Assembly: GCA_036504875.1 (NCBI GenBank)
Contig: DASXUK010000010.1
Span: forward strand, 1-64,000
Reading direction: 5' to 3'
Length of the DNA stretch: 64,000 bases
Source of the DNA: JACPFJ01 sp036504875
GTDB taxonomy: Bacteria; Desulfobacterota; Desulfuromonadia; Geobacterales; Pseudopelobacteraceae
Made by a program: the position numbers and the translations under genes. How positions within the stretch are numbered: position 1 is the first letter of the stretch; each line of letters starts with the position of its first letter. Below are positions 44,043 through 52,882 of the stretch, in pieces. A model generated the notes under the pieces. The model was given only the letters and a program-made list of their open reading frames with translations. It did no database searches and had not been told where the DNA came from.

Positions 44043-44915
44043 ATGACCTTTTCTGTATTACTGCAGTCGATTATCAGCGGCGTCCTGATTGGCGGCGTCT
44101 ACGCGCTGATCGGTATCGGCCTGACCATCATCTTCGGCGTCATGCGCGTAATAAATTTCGCCCACGGTGACATCATGATGGTCGGCATGTACCTCACTTA
44201 CTTCCTCTTCACATTGGCAGGTATTGATCCCTTTATATCGGTTCTGATCACCATGCCGCTCATGTTCCTGTTCGGCGCGATCCTTCAAAGAATATTCATC
44301 AATCGTATCCTGGGATCACTGCCACAGAACCAGATTCTGCTGACCATCGGCCTGGGCCTGATCATGAGCAACACCACCATGCTGGCCTTTACCTCGGATT
44401 ATAAAATCCTGACCACGACCTATTCTTCTTCCAGCTTCAATCTGGGAGGCATCTCCATCTCCGAACCGCTTTTGATCTCATTCCTGATTACCGCAGCAAT
44501 TACCGCCGCCCTGTACTGGTTTTTGATTAAAACCGATACTGGCCAAGCCATACGCGCCACGGCCCAAGACCGTGAAGCTGCCCAGTTGATGGGCATCAAC
44601 GTCAAGTGGATGTCGATCCTCTCCTTCGGAATCGGCTCTGCCATGGCCGGTACTGCCGGGGCACTGATTGCCCCGACCTACTACATCTTCCCCCAGGTAG
44701 GCAGCGCCTTTACCCTGAAAGCCTTTGTCATTACCGTTCTGGGAGGTATGGGGAGCATTGTGGGCGCCACGCTGGGCGGCATCATCATCGGCTTGGTCGA
44801 ATCGGTGGCGGCCGTCACCATCTCGTCCGACTGGAAAGATGTGGTTGTCTTTTCCATATTCCTGCTGGTACTCCTCATCAAGCCTTCCGGCCTGATGGGC
44901 AAATCGCGCATGTAA
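44043..44915 (+). CDS. livH: Branched-chain amino acid ABC permease LivH
   Basis: 290 residues, eight or so membrane segments. Family hallmarks are GVYALIGIGLTIIFGVMRVINFAHGD near the N-terminus, the cytoplasmic coupling loop RATAQDREAAQLMGI, and GGMGSIVGATLGGIIIGLVES. It forms one half of the inner-membrane channel with LivM. Confidence 0.94.
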   Translation: MTFSVLLQSIISGVLIGGVYALIGIGLTIIFGVMRVINFAHGDIMMVGMYLTYFLFTLAGIDPFISVLITMPLMFLFGAILQRIFINRILGSLPQNQILLTIGLGLIMSNTTMLAFTSDYKILTTTYSSSSFNLGGISISEPLLISFLITAAITAALYWFLIKTDTGQAIRATAQDREAAQLMGINVKWMSILSFGIGSAMAGTAGALIAPTYYIFPQVGSAFTLKAFVITVLGGMGSIVGATLGGIIIGLVESVAAVTISSDWKDVVVFSIFLLVLLIKPSGLMGKSRM

Positions 44916-44932
44916 GCGGAGATCATGAAACA

Positions 44933-46012
44933 ATGAAAGCCTTTAATCCATTGCATTCTCAGCGGGGAGCTTCTGCTGTACAGGTATCTATCGGCATTGC
45001 CGTCATTGCGGCCCTGTTTGCCTTCCCACAGTTTGTAGAAAGCCCGTATGTCCTGCACATGATGATCCTGTTTTTTCTCAGTACCCTGATGGGGCAGAGC
45101 TGGAATATCATCGGCGGCTATGCCGGGCAGTACTCGGTTGGTCATGCCGCTTACTTCGGAACCGGCGCCTACACGACCCTGATCCTGCTGACCACCAGGG
45201 AGATCGCCCCCTGGTACGGCATGTGGGTCGGCATTGCTGCGTCCATTGTCCTGGCGCTGATCATCGGCTCGATCTGTTTTCGCCTGCGAGGCCCTTATTT
45301 TGTCCTGGCCTCCATTGCCGTGGCCGAGATAGTGCGTGGTACAGCGCTCAACCTGACCGATCTCACCAAAGGGGCTGAAGGAATCCTGGTGACCGACATT
45401 CCGGTCTTCAATATCGGCGAGACCATCATTACCGACTTTTCCAGCAAGGTGCCCTACTACTACATCGCCCTGGTACTGGCGCTGATAATAATCGGCGTCA
45501 CCTGGCTGGTACAGCACTCCAAGCTGGGTTACTACTTCCAGGCCATCCGCGAGGATCAGGACGCCGCCCACTCACTGGGCATCAACCTTACCATCTGGAA
45601 AAACAGCGCTTTAGTCATCTCGGCTGCCTTCACCTCGCTGGCAGGAAGTTTTTATGCCATTTTCGTCAAATTCATCGACCCTTCGACAGTACTGCCGCTC
45701 GACCTGTCGGTGCAGATCGTCCTGATCAGCATCATCGGTGGTATCGGCACCATCTTTGGGCCGGTAATCGGAGCACTGGTGCTGGTTCCGCTCTCCGAAG
45801 CGCTACGCAGCAATGTCATCGCCCAGGGCCTGATCAACTCCGGCCTGGTCAGTGAAGACTCCGGTGTCGGGATTTTCCTGAAAGAGAATCTGGCCCATGC
45901 CCATGTCCTGATCTACGGCATCCTGGTAGTCGTGGTCATCCTGTTCATGCCGGAAGGGGTATTAGGCTATTTCAGGAAGATGGCCGCCAAGAAAAAGGGG
46001 GGTAACGCCTGA
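44933..46012 (+). CDS. livM: Branched-chain amino acid ABC permease LivM
   Basis: 359 residues from ATG 44933; the open frame continues upstream only as antiparallel-frame noise over livH. MGQSWNIIGGYAGQYSVGHAAYFGTGAYT is the family signature, and YFQAIREDQDAAHSLGI is the coupling loop. Other segments include GGIGTIFGPVIGALVLVPL. A GGAG lies somewhat far upstream (about 11 bases). The stop overlaps the livG start (TGATG). Confidence 0.93.
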   Translation: MKAFNPLHSQRGASAVQVSIGIAVIAALFAFPQFVESPYVLHMMILFFLSTLMGQSWNIIGGYAGQYSVGHAAYFGTGAYTTLILLTTREIAPWYGMWVGIAASIVLALIIGSICFRLRGPYFVLASIAVAEIVRGTALNLTDLTKGAEGILVTDIPVFNIGETIITDFSSKVPYYYIALVLALIIIGVTWLVQHSKLGYYFQAIREDQDAAHSLGINLTIWKNSALVISAAFTSLAGSFYAIFVKFIDPSTVLPLDLSVQIVLISIIGGIGTIFGPVIGALVLVPLSEALRSNVIAQGLINSGLVSEDSGVGIFLKENLAHAHVLIYGILVVVVILFMPEGVLGYFRKMAAKKKGGNA

Positions 46013-46725
46013 TGGCCATTCTGGAAATCAAACATGTCAGCAAATTCTTCGGCGGTCTGGCCGCCAACTCCGATGTCTCCTTTGAAATCACCGAAGGTAT
46101 GATCATGGGTCTGATCGGCCCAAACGGAGCCGGTAAAACCACCTTGTTCAACTGTATTACCGGCTACTATCCGCCTTCCAAAGGCGAGATAATCTTTAAC
46201 GGTCGGACAATGAACCACCTGCAACCGGACGCCGTCTGCAAACTAGGCATGGCCCGCACCTGGCAAAAGGTGCGCCCCCTGGCCAAGATGACCGTTGTCG
46301 ACAACGTCATGGTCGGGGCGCTCTGCCGTACCAACTCCATCAAAAAGGCTCGTGAAATGGCCATGGAGCAAGTCAAAGTCGTACGACTTGAACACCGGGC
46401 CGATTTTCTGGCTGGAGGCCTGCCGATTGGTGAAAGAAAGAAGCTGGAGGTAGCCCGCGTGATGGCTACGCAACCAAGGCTGCTGCTGCTGGATGAGGTT
46501 ATGGGCGGTCTCAACCCGGCCGAAAGCGAGGAAATCATCCAGTTGATCCTGGATATCAAGAAGCTGGGGATCACCCAGATGGTCATAGAACATGATATGA
46601 AGGCCATCATGCGTATCTCCGATCGTGTGGTGGTGCTTTGTTCCGGCGAAAAATTGGCCGAAGGCTCACCGCAGGAGGTCGTCAGCAATCCCGAGGTAAT
46701 AACGGCATATCTGGGAAGCGAATAA
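46012..46725 (+). CDS. livG: Branched-chain amino acid ABC ATPase LivG
   Basis: 237 residues. Walker A GPNGAGKTT, the livG-typical helical insert (MARTWQKVRPLAKMTVVDNVMVGAL), and LLLDEVMGGLNPAE. The usual signature LSGGQ is replaced by LPIGERKKLEVARVMA, and the Walker B Glu follows Asp as LDEV. The altered signature is notable but common in the LivG branch, so I treat the protein as active. Confidence 0.92.
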   Translation: MAILEIKHVSKFFGGLAANSDVSFEITEGMIMGLIGPNGAGKTTLFNCITGYYPPSKGEIIFNGRTMNHLQPDAVCKLGMARTWQKVRPLAKMTVVDNVMVGALCRTNSIKKAREMAMEQVKVVRLEHRADFLAGGLPIGERKKLEVARVMATQPRLLLLDEVMGGLNPAESEEIIQLILDIKKLGITQMVIEHDMKAIMRISDRVVVLCSGEKLAEGSPQEVVSNPEVITAYLGSE

Positions 46726-46742
46726 ATTCAAGAGGATTCTCC

Positions 46743-47447
46743 ATGCTCACAATCAATAAACTTAATTTCAGTTATGGCGACCTGAAGGTCCTCTGGGATA
46801 TCGATCTGGAGGTCCACCAAGGCGAGATCGTCACGGTGGTCGGCGCCAATGGCGCGGGTAAGTCCACCACGCTCAAGAACATCTCCCGCTTGGAGAGACC
46901 CGCGTCCGGCAGCATCACCTTCAATGGTGAGAGCATCAATGATCTGGAATCGCACCAGGTGGTGGAACGCGGCATCGTGCAGGTTCCCGAGGGCAGAAAA
47001 ATCTTCCCCGAAATGACCGTTCTGGAAAATCTTCGCATGGGCTCTTTTATAAAGAGCGCCCGACCTGACCGTGAGGCTAATGTGGAGCGGGTTTTCAGCA
47101 TGTTCCCGCGTCTCAAGGAGCGTGAGAAACAGTTGGGCGGCACCATGTCGGGGGGTGAGCAACAGATGCTGGCGATTGGCCGCGGGCTGATGGCCAACCC
47201 CAAACTGCTGCTTTTGGACGAACCTTCGCTGGGACTCTCGCCACTGTTTGTAAAGATCATCTTCGGGATCATCCAGGAGATCAATAAACTGGGAGTTACC
47301 ATCCTGCTGGTGGAACAGAATGTATTTCAATCATTGAAAATTGCGCATCGAGCCTATGTTCTGGAGACCGGCCGGGTTGTCTTGTCCGGCACCGGCAGCA
47401 ATCTATTGAATAATGATCATGTCAAGAAGGCCTTTTTGGGCATGTGA
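46743..47447 (+). CDS. livF: Branched-chain amino acid ABC ATPase LivF
   Basis: 234 residues from ATG 46743 (AGAGGATTCTCC upstream); a longer frame overlaps livG. Walker A GANGAGKST, the LivF segment GIVQVPEGRKIFPEMTVLENLRMGS, signature MSGGEQQMLAIGRGLM and Walker B LLLLDEPSLGLSP are all canonical. It pairs with LivG to drive transport. Confidence 0.95.
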   Translation: MLTINKLNFSYGDLKVLWDIDLEVHQGEIVTVVGANGAGKSTTLKNISRLERPASGSITFNGESINDLESHQVVERGIVQVPEGRKIFPEMTVLENLRMGSFIKSARPDREANVERVFSMFPRLKEREKQLGGTMSGGEQQMLAIGRGLMANPKLLLLDEPSLGLSPLFVKIIFGIIQEINKLGVTILLVEQNVFQSLKIAHRAYVLETGRVVLSGTGSNLLNNDHVKKAFLGM

Positions 47448-47458
47448 ATAAAAAAAAA

Positions 47459-47501
47459 CCTCACCCTGCCCTTCTCCCACGGGGAGAAGGGCAGGGTGAG
47501 G
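47459..47501. repeat. Perfect 20-bp inverted repeat between livF and the CBS gene
   Basis: A 20-base arm (47459-47478, beginning CCTCACCCTGCC) is exactly complementary to 47482-47501, with a three-base loop. An A-run lies on its left side. It may end livF transcription, or be a copy of a dispersed palindromic (REP-like) element; the length and perfection exceed an ordinary terminator. Confidence 0.75.
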
Positions 47502-47520
47502 GAAAATGAAAGGAACTGCC

Positions 47521-47940
47521 ATGCAAACAGTCGCACAATGGATGACCGCCAATCCGATCACCATCGAGTCGAATACCCCGATCATCGAGGCCATGCACCT
47601 TATGAAGGAGAAGAATGTTCGCCGTTTCCCGGTTACCTGCAAAGGAAAATTCTGCGGCCTGATCACCGACCGGATGATCAAGGACTTTACGCCCGGCCAG
47701 TCATCTTCGCTGGACACCTGGGAGGTGCACTATGTCCTCTCCAAGGCCACGGTAAAAGATGCCATGAATCCGCATCCTTTCACTATTACCCCCAATGCAC
47801 CGCTCAGCCAGGCTGCCCAGATCATTCATGACAACAAGCTGAACGGTTTGTGCGTGACCGATAATGAAAACCGACTGGTGGGACTGCTTACTGTTACCAA
47901 CCTGACGGAGGCGCTGATTGCGCTCTGTGCAAAAGGTTAG
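47521..47940 (+). CDS. CBS-domain pair protein
   Basis: 139 residues from ATG 47521 (AAAGGAACTGCC upstream). Two tandem CBS motifs: VAQWMTANPITIESNTPIIEAMHLM ... GLITDRMIKDF and VKDAMNPHPFTITPNAPLSQAAQII ... VGLLTVTNLTEAL. Such pairs bind adenine nucleotides and sense energy state. No catalytic domain is fused. Its position after liv genes suggests regulation of that or another transporter, but this is a guess. Confidence 0.85.
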   Translation: MQTVAQWMTANPITIESNTPIIEAMHLMKEKNVRRFPVTCKGKFCGLITDRMIKDFTPGQSSSLDTWEVHYVLSKATVKDAMNPHPFTITPNAPLSQAAQIIHDNKLNGLCVTDNENRLVGLLTVTNLTEALIALCAKG

Positions 47941-48061
47941 CCCCTGCCTGCGGCTTTTTGACCAGCCTCGCAGTAGAAGGCGACTACCACGCGCGTCCTA
48001 CCGGCACAATAAAAATGGGCCTGTTTATTGAAGTAAGGCGGGACTAACGGTAAACCGAATG

Positions 48062-49249
48062 TTACCAAAGCGAGCGATTGGATATCCTCGCGGATTGATT
48101 TTTCAAAATAAAGAAACCAACAGTACCTGCCAAAAATGAACTGAGCAAAATGCTGACCTTGGAACTTTCAATAATTGCGGGATTGCCAAAAGCCAACAAC
48201 GTGATGAATATCGACATGGTAAATCCAATACCACCAAGAAAACCGGCACCAACGATATGTTTCCAATCCACTTCGTCTGGCAATTGAGACAAACCGCACT
48301 TGACAGCTAAAAGACTAAACAGAACAATGCCCAGCGGCTTGCCGGCGAACAACCCGGCGAAAATACCGAGACTGTTTGGTGTTGCCAAGCCTTCAATCAA
48401 GTTCCCTGTAAGAACAATGCCGGTATTTGCCAGCGCAAAAAGTGGCATAATGATGAATGCCACCGGTTTATTCAAGAAATGTTGTAACTTGTAGGAAGGC
48501 GATTTGTTGTCACCCTTCCCGAAGGGAATGGCAAAGGCAAGAAGAACGCCGGAAATCGTGGGGTGGACTCCAGACTTTAGCATAAAATACCACATGATCA
48601 GACCAGGAACGAGGTACAGGGGTAGCCAGAGAATCCTTAGACGATTTAGAACCAGTAGTCCGGCAAATATCCCAATTGCCAAACCGAAATAAAGAAGCGA
48701 AAAGTCCTTCACATAAAACAGACCGATAACGATAATGGCTCCCAAGTCGTCTATGATGGCTAATGCAGCAAGAAAAATCCGTAAAGACATCGGAACTTTA
48801 TTCCCTAGCAGGGCAAGCACCCCCAGTGCATAAGCAATGTCGGTTGCCATTGGAATACCAGCACCGCTTTGGGTTTCTGTGCCCTGATTGAGAAGAAAGT
48901 GAAGCAAGGCAGGCATGGCCATGCCACCAATGGCGGCAATAATCGGCAATGAAGCATTTTTCGGATTCGATAGCTCACCCACATAAAGTTCTCTTTCAAT
49001 TTCAAGCCCGATCAAAAAGAAGAAAATCCCCATCAACCCGTCATTGATCCAGTGTTGCAAACTGTACTTCAAGGAGATAATCTCACCCACCTCAAAACCG
49101 ACTTTGAAATTCCAAAGTTCCAAGTAGCCTTTTCCAAACTCGGAATTAGCAATAACGATTGAAGCAAACATGGCGAGGATGAGAACGATTCCCGAAGCCT
49201 TTTCGCTCTCAAAAAATTCCACGAAGAGTTTGGTCAGTTTTGTTTTCAT
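48062..49249 (-). CDS. nhaA: Na+/H+ antiporter NhaA
   Basis: 395 residues, about 12 membrane helices. ATDIAYALGVL and LAIIDDLGAIIVIGLFY hold the three aspartates of the ion site, including the DD pair. HWINDGLMGIFFFLIGLEIERE is the family N-terminal segment. It expels Na+ in exchange for protons, with a role in salt and pH balance. A second Na+-coupled protein, a symporter-phosphatase fusion, lies further right in the window. Confidence 0.95.
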   Translation of the reverse strand: MKTKLTKLFVEFFESEKASGIVLILAMFASIVIANSEFGKGYLELWNFKVGFEVGEIISLKYSLQHWINDGLMGIFFFLIGLEIERELYVGELSNPKNASLPIIAAIGGMAMPALLHFLLNQGTETQSGAGIPMATDIAYALGVLALLGNKVPMSLRIFLAALAIIDDLGAIIVIGLFYVKDFSLLYFGLAIGIFAGLLVLNRLRILWLPLYLVPGLIMWYFMLKSGVHPTISGVLLAFAIPFGKGDNKSPSYKLQHFLNKPVAFIIMPLFALANTGIVLTGNLIEGLATPNSLGIFAGLFAGKPLGIVLFSLLAVKCGLSQLPDEVDWKHIVGAGFLGGIGFTMSIFITLLAFGNPAIIESSKVSILLSSFLAGTVGFFILKNQSARISNRSLW

Positions 49250-49428
49250 AGGATTGATAGCCTGGTTGGTTCATGCCCGGCTTGGGCATATGGAGACTCT
49301 GCGCTAATCATAATGTGCGGCTAAGTCAGGAATCTATGGACGGACGATCAGCTGCATTAACCCAGAGGATACATAGGTTGTTTGAAGTTTTTTTTAGCAT
49401 AGCAAATATTGCCGAATACCGGCACCAA

Positions 49429-50283
49429 TCAGAGCTTTACCCGCGGATCGAGCGCATCCCTGATCCCCTCCCCGAGAAGATTGTAAGCCAAAACCGTTAT
49501 CAGGATCGCCAGACCGGGAAAAAGCGACAGCCACCAGGCGAACTCGATGTAATCCTTGCCGGAGGTGAGTATATTGCCCCAGCTGGGGGTTGGCGGCTGA
49601 ACGCCGATACCAAGAAAAGACAAGGCCGATTCGGTCAGGATAGCGCCGGCAATCCCGAGAGTGGCCGCCACCAGGGCCGGGGACACGGCATTGGGCAGGA
49701 TATGGCGGAAGATAATGCGCTTGTCGGAACAGCCGATGCAGCGAGCCGCCATGATATAATCCATTTCGCGGATCGACAGGGTCTCGGCTCGCACCATACG
49801 CGCCACCCCCATCCAGCCGGTCAGGCCGATCACGATCATGATGTACCAGATCGAAGGCCTCAGAAATGTTATCACCGCCAGGATCAGGAAAAAGGCGGGA
49901 AAGCAGAACATGATATCCACCACCCGCATCAGGATGCTATCCAGCCAGCCGCCATAAAAGCCGGCTACCAGCCCTACAAAAGTACCAATCAGCACCGCGA
50001 TGCCGGCGGCTATAAAACCGACCAGTAAAGAAATCCGGGCGCCGTAGATCACCCGGCTGAGCACATCCCGGCCCAGGTCATCGGTGCCGAACCAGTGCTT
50101 AAGCGTAGGAGGGTTCAGCACCTCCCAGGCATTGATCTCGTTGGGGCTGAACGGCACCAGCAAGGGAGCCGTGACCGCAATAATAAACATAAACAGAACA
50201 ACCGCGCCGCCAGCCACTGCAAAGCGGTTGCTCATCAAACGCGGCCAAAAAACCGCCCTGAGATAGGAATGTGGTGCAATCAT
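49429..50283 (-). CDS. Peptide/nickel-type ABC permease (DppC/OppC)
   Basis: 284 residues, six membrane segments after an N-terminal extension typical of DppC. The coupling motif is EMDYIMAARCIGCSDKRIIFRHILPN, with FGTDDLGRDVLSRVIYGARISL near the front and FLGIGVQPPTPSWG at the back. The start overlaps the end of the DppB-type gene by four bases. No dppD/dppF-type ATPase genes follow before nhaA. Confidence 0.9.
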   Translation of the reverse strand: MIAPHSYLRAVFWPRLMSNRFAVAGGAVVLFMFIIAVTAPLLVPFSPNEINAWEVLNPPTLKHWFGTDDLGRDVLSRVIYGARISLLVGFIAAGIAVLIGTFVGLVAGFYGGWLDSILMRVVDIMFCFPAFFLILAVITFLRPSIWYIMIVIGLTGWMGVARMVRAETLSIREMDYIMAARCIGCSDKRIIFRHILPNAVSPALVAATLGIAGAILTESALSFLGIGVQPPTPSWGNILTSGKDYIEFAWWLSLFPGLAILITVLAYNLLGEGIRDALDPRVKL

Positions 50284-51263
50284 CGAGCACCACCGTGCCG
50301 GATGCGGGGATCGGCCAGTGCATAGCTGACATCTGCGATCAGGTTCCCGATCAGGGTCAGCAGCGCGCCGATGATCAGGATGCCCATCACCACCGGATAA
50401 TCGCGAGACATGACTGACTGGTAAAAAAGCTGTCCCATGCCGGGGATGGAATAGATCGATTCGAAGATCACGCTGCCCCCGATCAGGGCCGGAATTGAAA
50501 AACCAAACAGGGTGATCAGCGGCAAGAGGGCGTTACGCAGGGCGTGCTTGTAGATCACCACCCGCTCGGGCAGCCCTTTGGCGCGAGCCGTGGTAATGTA
50601 ATCCTGACCGATGACATTCAGCATCGAAGAGCGCATGTAGCGGGACATGCCGGCCAGGCTTCCGAAAGAGGCCACCGTAATCGGCATGATCAGATGCTTG
50701 GCAAGATCCCACAGATAGCGCAAGGTCCCGTAGTTTTCGCTGCCCAGGGTGTGCAGACCGGAGATCGGCAGCCAGTTCAGCTTGACCCCGAAGAAGTACA
50801 TCAGGAGCAGCGCCAGCCAGAAGGTCGGCACGGCAAAACCTAGAAAGACAAAGATCGTGATCCCTTTGTCAAGCCAGGTGTCGCGGTGGGTAGCGGCCAG
50901 GATGCCGATCGGAATGGCCAGGCCGAATTCAAGCACCAGGGCGATGATATTAAGCGACAAGGTAATCGGCAGGCGCTCCTTGATCTTGTCTTTGACCGGA
51001 CGACTATCCGAAGAAAAGGAGCGTCCCATATCAAAACGGGTCAATCGGCCGACCCAGCTGAAATACTGCTCGGCTAGCGGCTTGTCCAGACCGTAGAACT
51101 TGCGCAACCGTTCGCGGGCCTCTTTACCCACCTTGGGATTCATCGCCATCTGCATCTCCACCGGCTCACCCGGGGCCAGATGGATGACCGTAAAGGTGAT
51201 CAGGGTAATCCCGAACATAAGCGGAATCAGCATCAGGATGCGTTTTAAAAGATAATTTGCCAT
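50280..51263 (-). CDS. Peptide/nickel-type ABC permease (DppB/OppB)
   Basis: 327 residues from ATG 51263, which overlaps the preceding stop (TGATG). N-terminal MANYLLKRILMLIPLMFGITLITFTVIHLAPGEP is standard for DppB; the coupling motif is DYITTARAKGLPERVVIYKHALRN. Together with the DppC-type protein it forms the membrane channel for peptides or related solutes. Confidence 0.91.
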   Translation of the reverse strand: MANYLLKRILMLIPLMFGITLITFTVIHLAPGEPVEMQMAMNPKVGKEARERLRKFYGLDKPLAEQYFSWVGRLTRFDMGRSFSSDSRPVKDKIKERLPITLSLNIIALVLEFGLAIPIGILAATHRDTWLDKGITIFVFLGFAVPTFWLALLLMYFFGVKLNWLPISGLHTLGSENYGTLRYLWDLAKHLIMPITVASFGSLAGMSRYMRSSMLNVIGQDYITTARAKGLPERVVIYKHALRNALLPLITLFGFSIPALIGGSVIFESIYSIPGMGQLFYQSVMSRDYPVVMGILIIGALLTLIGNLIADVSYALADPRIRHGGAR

Positions 51264-52882
51264 CAATAAACCTGCTCCGCCTTCGGCACATACCACTTGA
51301 TCTGATTATGCCCGATCCCAGCCGGGGCCGGCTCGATGCCGCGGATACGGGAACTGACCACCGGCAGGGCGTCCGGAACATACAGGAAGGTGTAAGGCTG
51401 CTCGTCAGCCAGGATTTCCTGGATGCGGAAATAGGCCTTTTTGCGTTTCTCGATATCAAAAGTGCCGCGCCCCTCAATCAGCAGGCGGTCCACTTCCTGG
51501 TTTTTATAACCGACGAAATTAAGTTCGCCGACATTGGTCTTGCTGGAATGCCAGATATCATACATATCCGGATCCGGCGAGATATTCCAGCCCAGCATGA
51601 CCACCTCAAAATTACCTTTATCGACAAATTCCTTCAGAAAAGTGGCCCATTCCACAATACGAATCTTGACATCAATCCCGACAAAGCGAAGGCGTTGCTG
51701 AACGATCTGGGCCGTCAGGAGCCGCTGCTGGTTGCCCTGATTGGTCAGAATGGTGAAGGTAAATGGCCTGCCATCCTTTATCAGGATACCATCCGCATTC
51801 TTCTGTTTCCAGCCCGCCTCAGCCAAAAGTTCCGTTGCCCGCTTAGGATTGTAAGCAATATCCTTAACAGATGGATTATAGGCCCAGCGCCCAGGCACGA
51901 TCGGGCCGTGCGCCTTTTGCCCCATTCCGAACAGCACCCCGTGGATCAGCTCTTCCTTGTCAATGGCGGCCGTGATGGCCTGGCGGATGCGCTTGTCCTT
52001 AAAGGTCGGATGGCGCAGGTTGTAACCCATATAAACATAGCCGGAGGATGGATAGCGGAACTTGTTGAAACGGGAAGTAAAGTCGCTGGAGGTGGTTTGA
52101 CGGGCAAACTGCACCGGAGTGAGGTTCATCAGGTCAACAGCGCCGGCCTTCAGCTCCATGTACATGGTGGATGAGTCTGGAATAATGCGGTAGATATAGC
52201 GATTGATCCAGGGGCGCCCTTCAAAGTAATCATGGTTGGATTCCAGCACGATCTTTTGGCCGGCCACCCATTCCTTAAAGCGGTACGGCCCGGTGCCGAT
52301 CGGTTTTCTTGCCAGCGGGCTTTTGGTAATGTCCTGTCCCTCCAGCAGATGGGCAGGCAGGACAGCTGTTCCCCAGGAGGCCAGAGCCGGGGCAAACGGT
52401 TTGTCATAGATCACCACTACGGTATGCGAATCAGGGGCGGAGATGCCCTTGACCTGCTTGAAATCCTCAGCATAGGCAGTGGGAGTTTTGGGATCGATTA
52501 CAACCCGGTAGGTATAGAGGACATCGCGTGAGGTAAAGGGAGCGCCATCATGCCATTTAACCCCACGTCGCAGGTGAAAGGTGATGACCAGCCCGTCTGA
52601 TGAAATATCATAGGATTCGGCCAGCTCGGGAACGATATTCAGATTCTTGTCGTATTTGACCAGGCCATTGTAGATCTGACCGGCCACGGCATGGGAAGCC
52701 GAGTCCGACGCCAGAAGCGGGATTAGTGTGGAAGACTCGCCTATGGTGCCTTCCACAATGGCGTCACCATAGGCGGGCTTTTCATCCTTTACCCCGGTCT
52801 GTTGCTGGTTTGAGGCGGGTTGGGAACAGGCAGGCAGGAGGTTTAAAAGCAGGAGCAGCATTAAGCAGTAGGCTGCCTTCAT
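51263..52882 (-). CDS. Peptide-type ABC substrate-binding lipoprotein
   Basis: 539 residues, SBP family 5. Lipoprotein signal MKAAYCLMLLLLLNLLPAC. Hallmarks are LAESYDISSDGLVITFHLRRGVKWHDG and RIRQAITAAIDKEEL. It would deliver peptides, or a chemically different ligand, to the two downstream permeases. The start overlaps the stop of the TPR lipoprotein gene by four bases, suggesting the four genes are one operon. Confidence 0.9.
   Translation of the reverse strand: MKAAYCLMLLLLLNLLPACSQPASNQQQTGVKDEKPAYGDAIVEGTIGESSTLIPLLASDSASHAVAGQIYNGLVKYDKNLNIVPELAESYDISSDGLVITFHLRRGVKWHDGAPFTSRDVLYTYRVVIDPKTPTAYAEDFKQVKGISAPDSHTVVVIYDKPFAPALASWGTAVLPAHLLEGQDITKSPLARKPIGTGPYRFKEWVAGQKIVLESNHDYFEGRPWINRYIYRIIPDSSTMYMELKAGAVDLMNLTPVQFARQTTSSDFTSRFNKFRYPSSGYVYMGYNLRHPTFKDKRIRQAITAAIDKEELIHGVLFGMGQKAHGPIVPGRWAYNPSVKDIAYNPKRATELLAEAGWKQKNADGILIKDGRPFTFTILTNQGNQQRLLTAQIVQQRLRFVGIDVKIRIVEWATFLKEFVDKGNFEVVMLGWNISPDPDMYDIWHSSKTNVGELNFVGYKNQEVDRLLIEGRGTFDIEKRKKAYFRIQEILADEQPYTFLYVPDALPVVSSRIRGIEPAPAGIGHNQIKWYVPKAEQVY

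Noticed and set aside
44681..45571. 296-codon frame antisense to livH and livM
   Set aside because: Rich in Gly, Asp and His, no motif, and fully covered by two well-supported permease genes.
46012..46725. Inactivated LivG because the LSGGQ signature is changed to LPIGERKKL
   Set aside because: This variant is usual in the LivG branch and all other ATPase motifs are intact.
51257..52174. 305-codon plus-strand frame across the peptide-binding lipoprotein gene
   Set aside because: Antisense shadow; the minus-strand SBP has a lipoprotein signal and family motifs.
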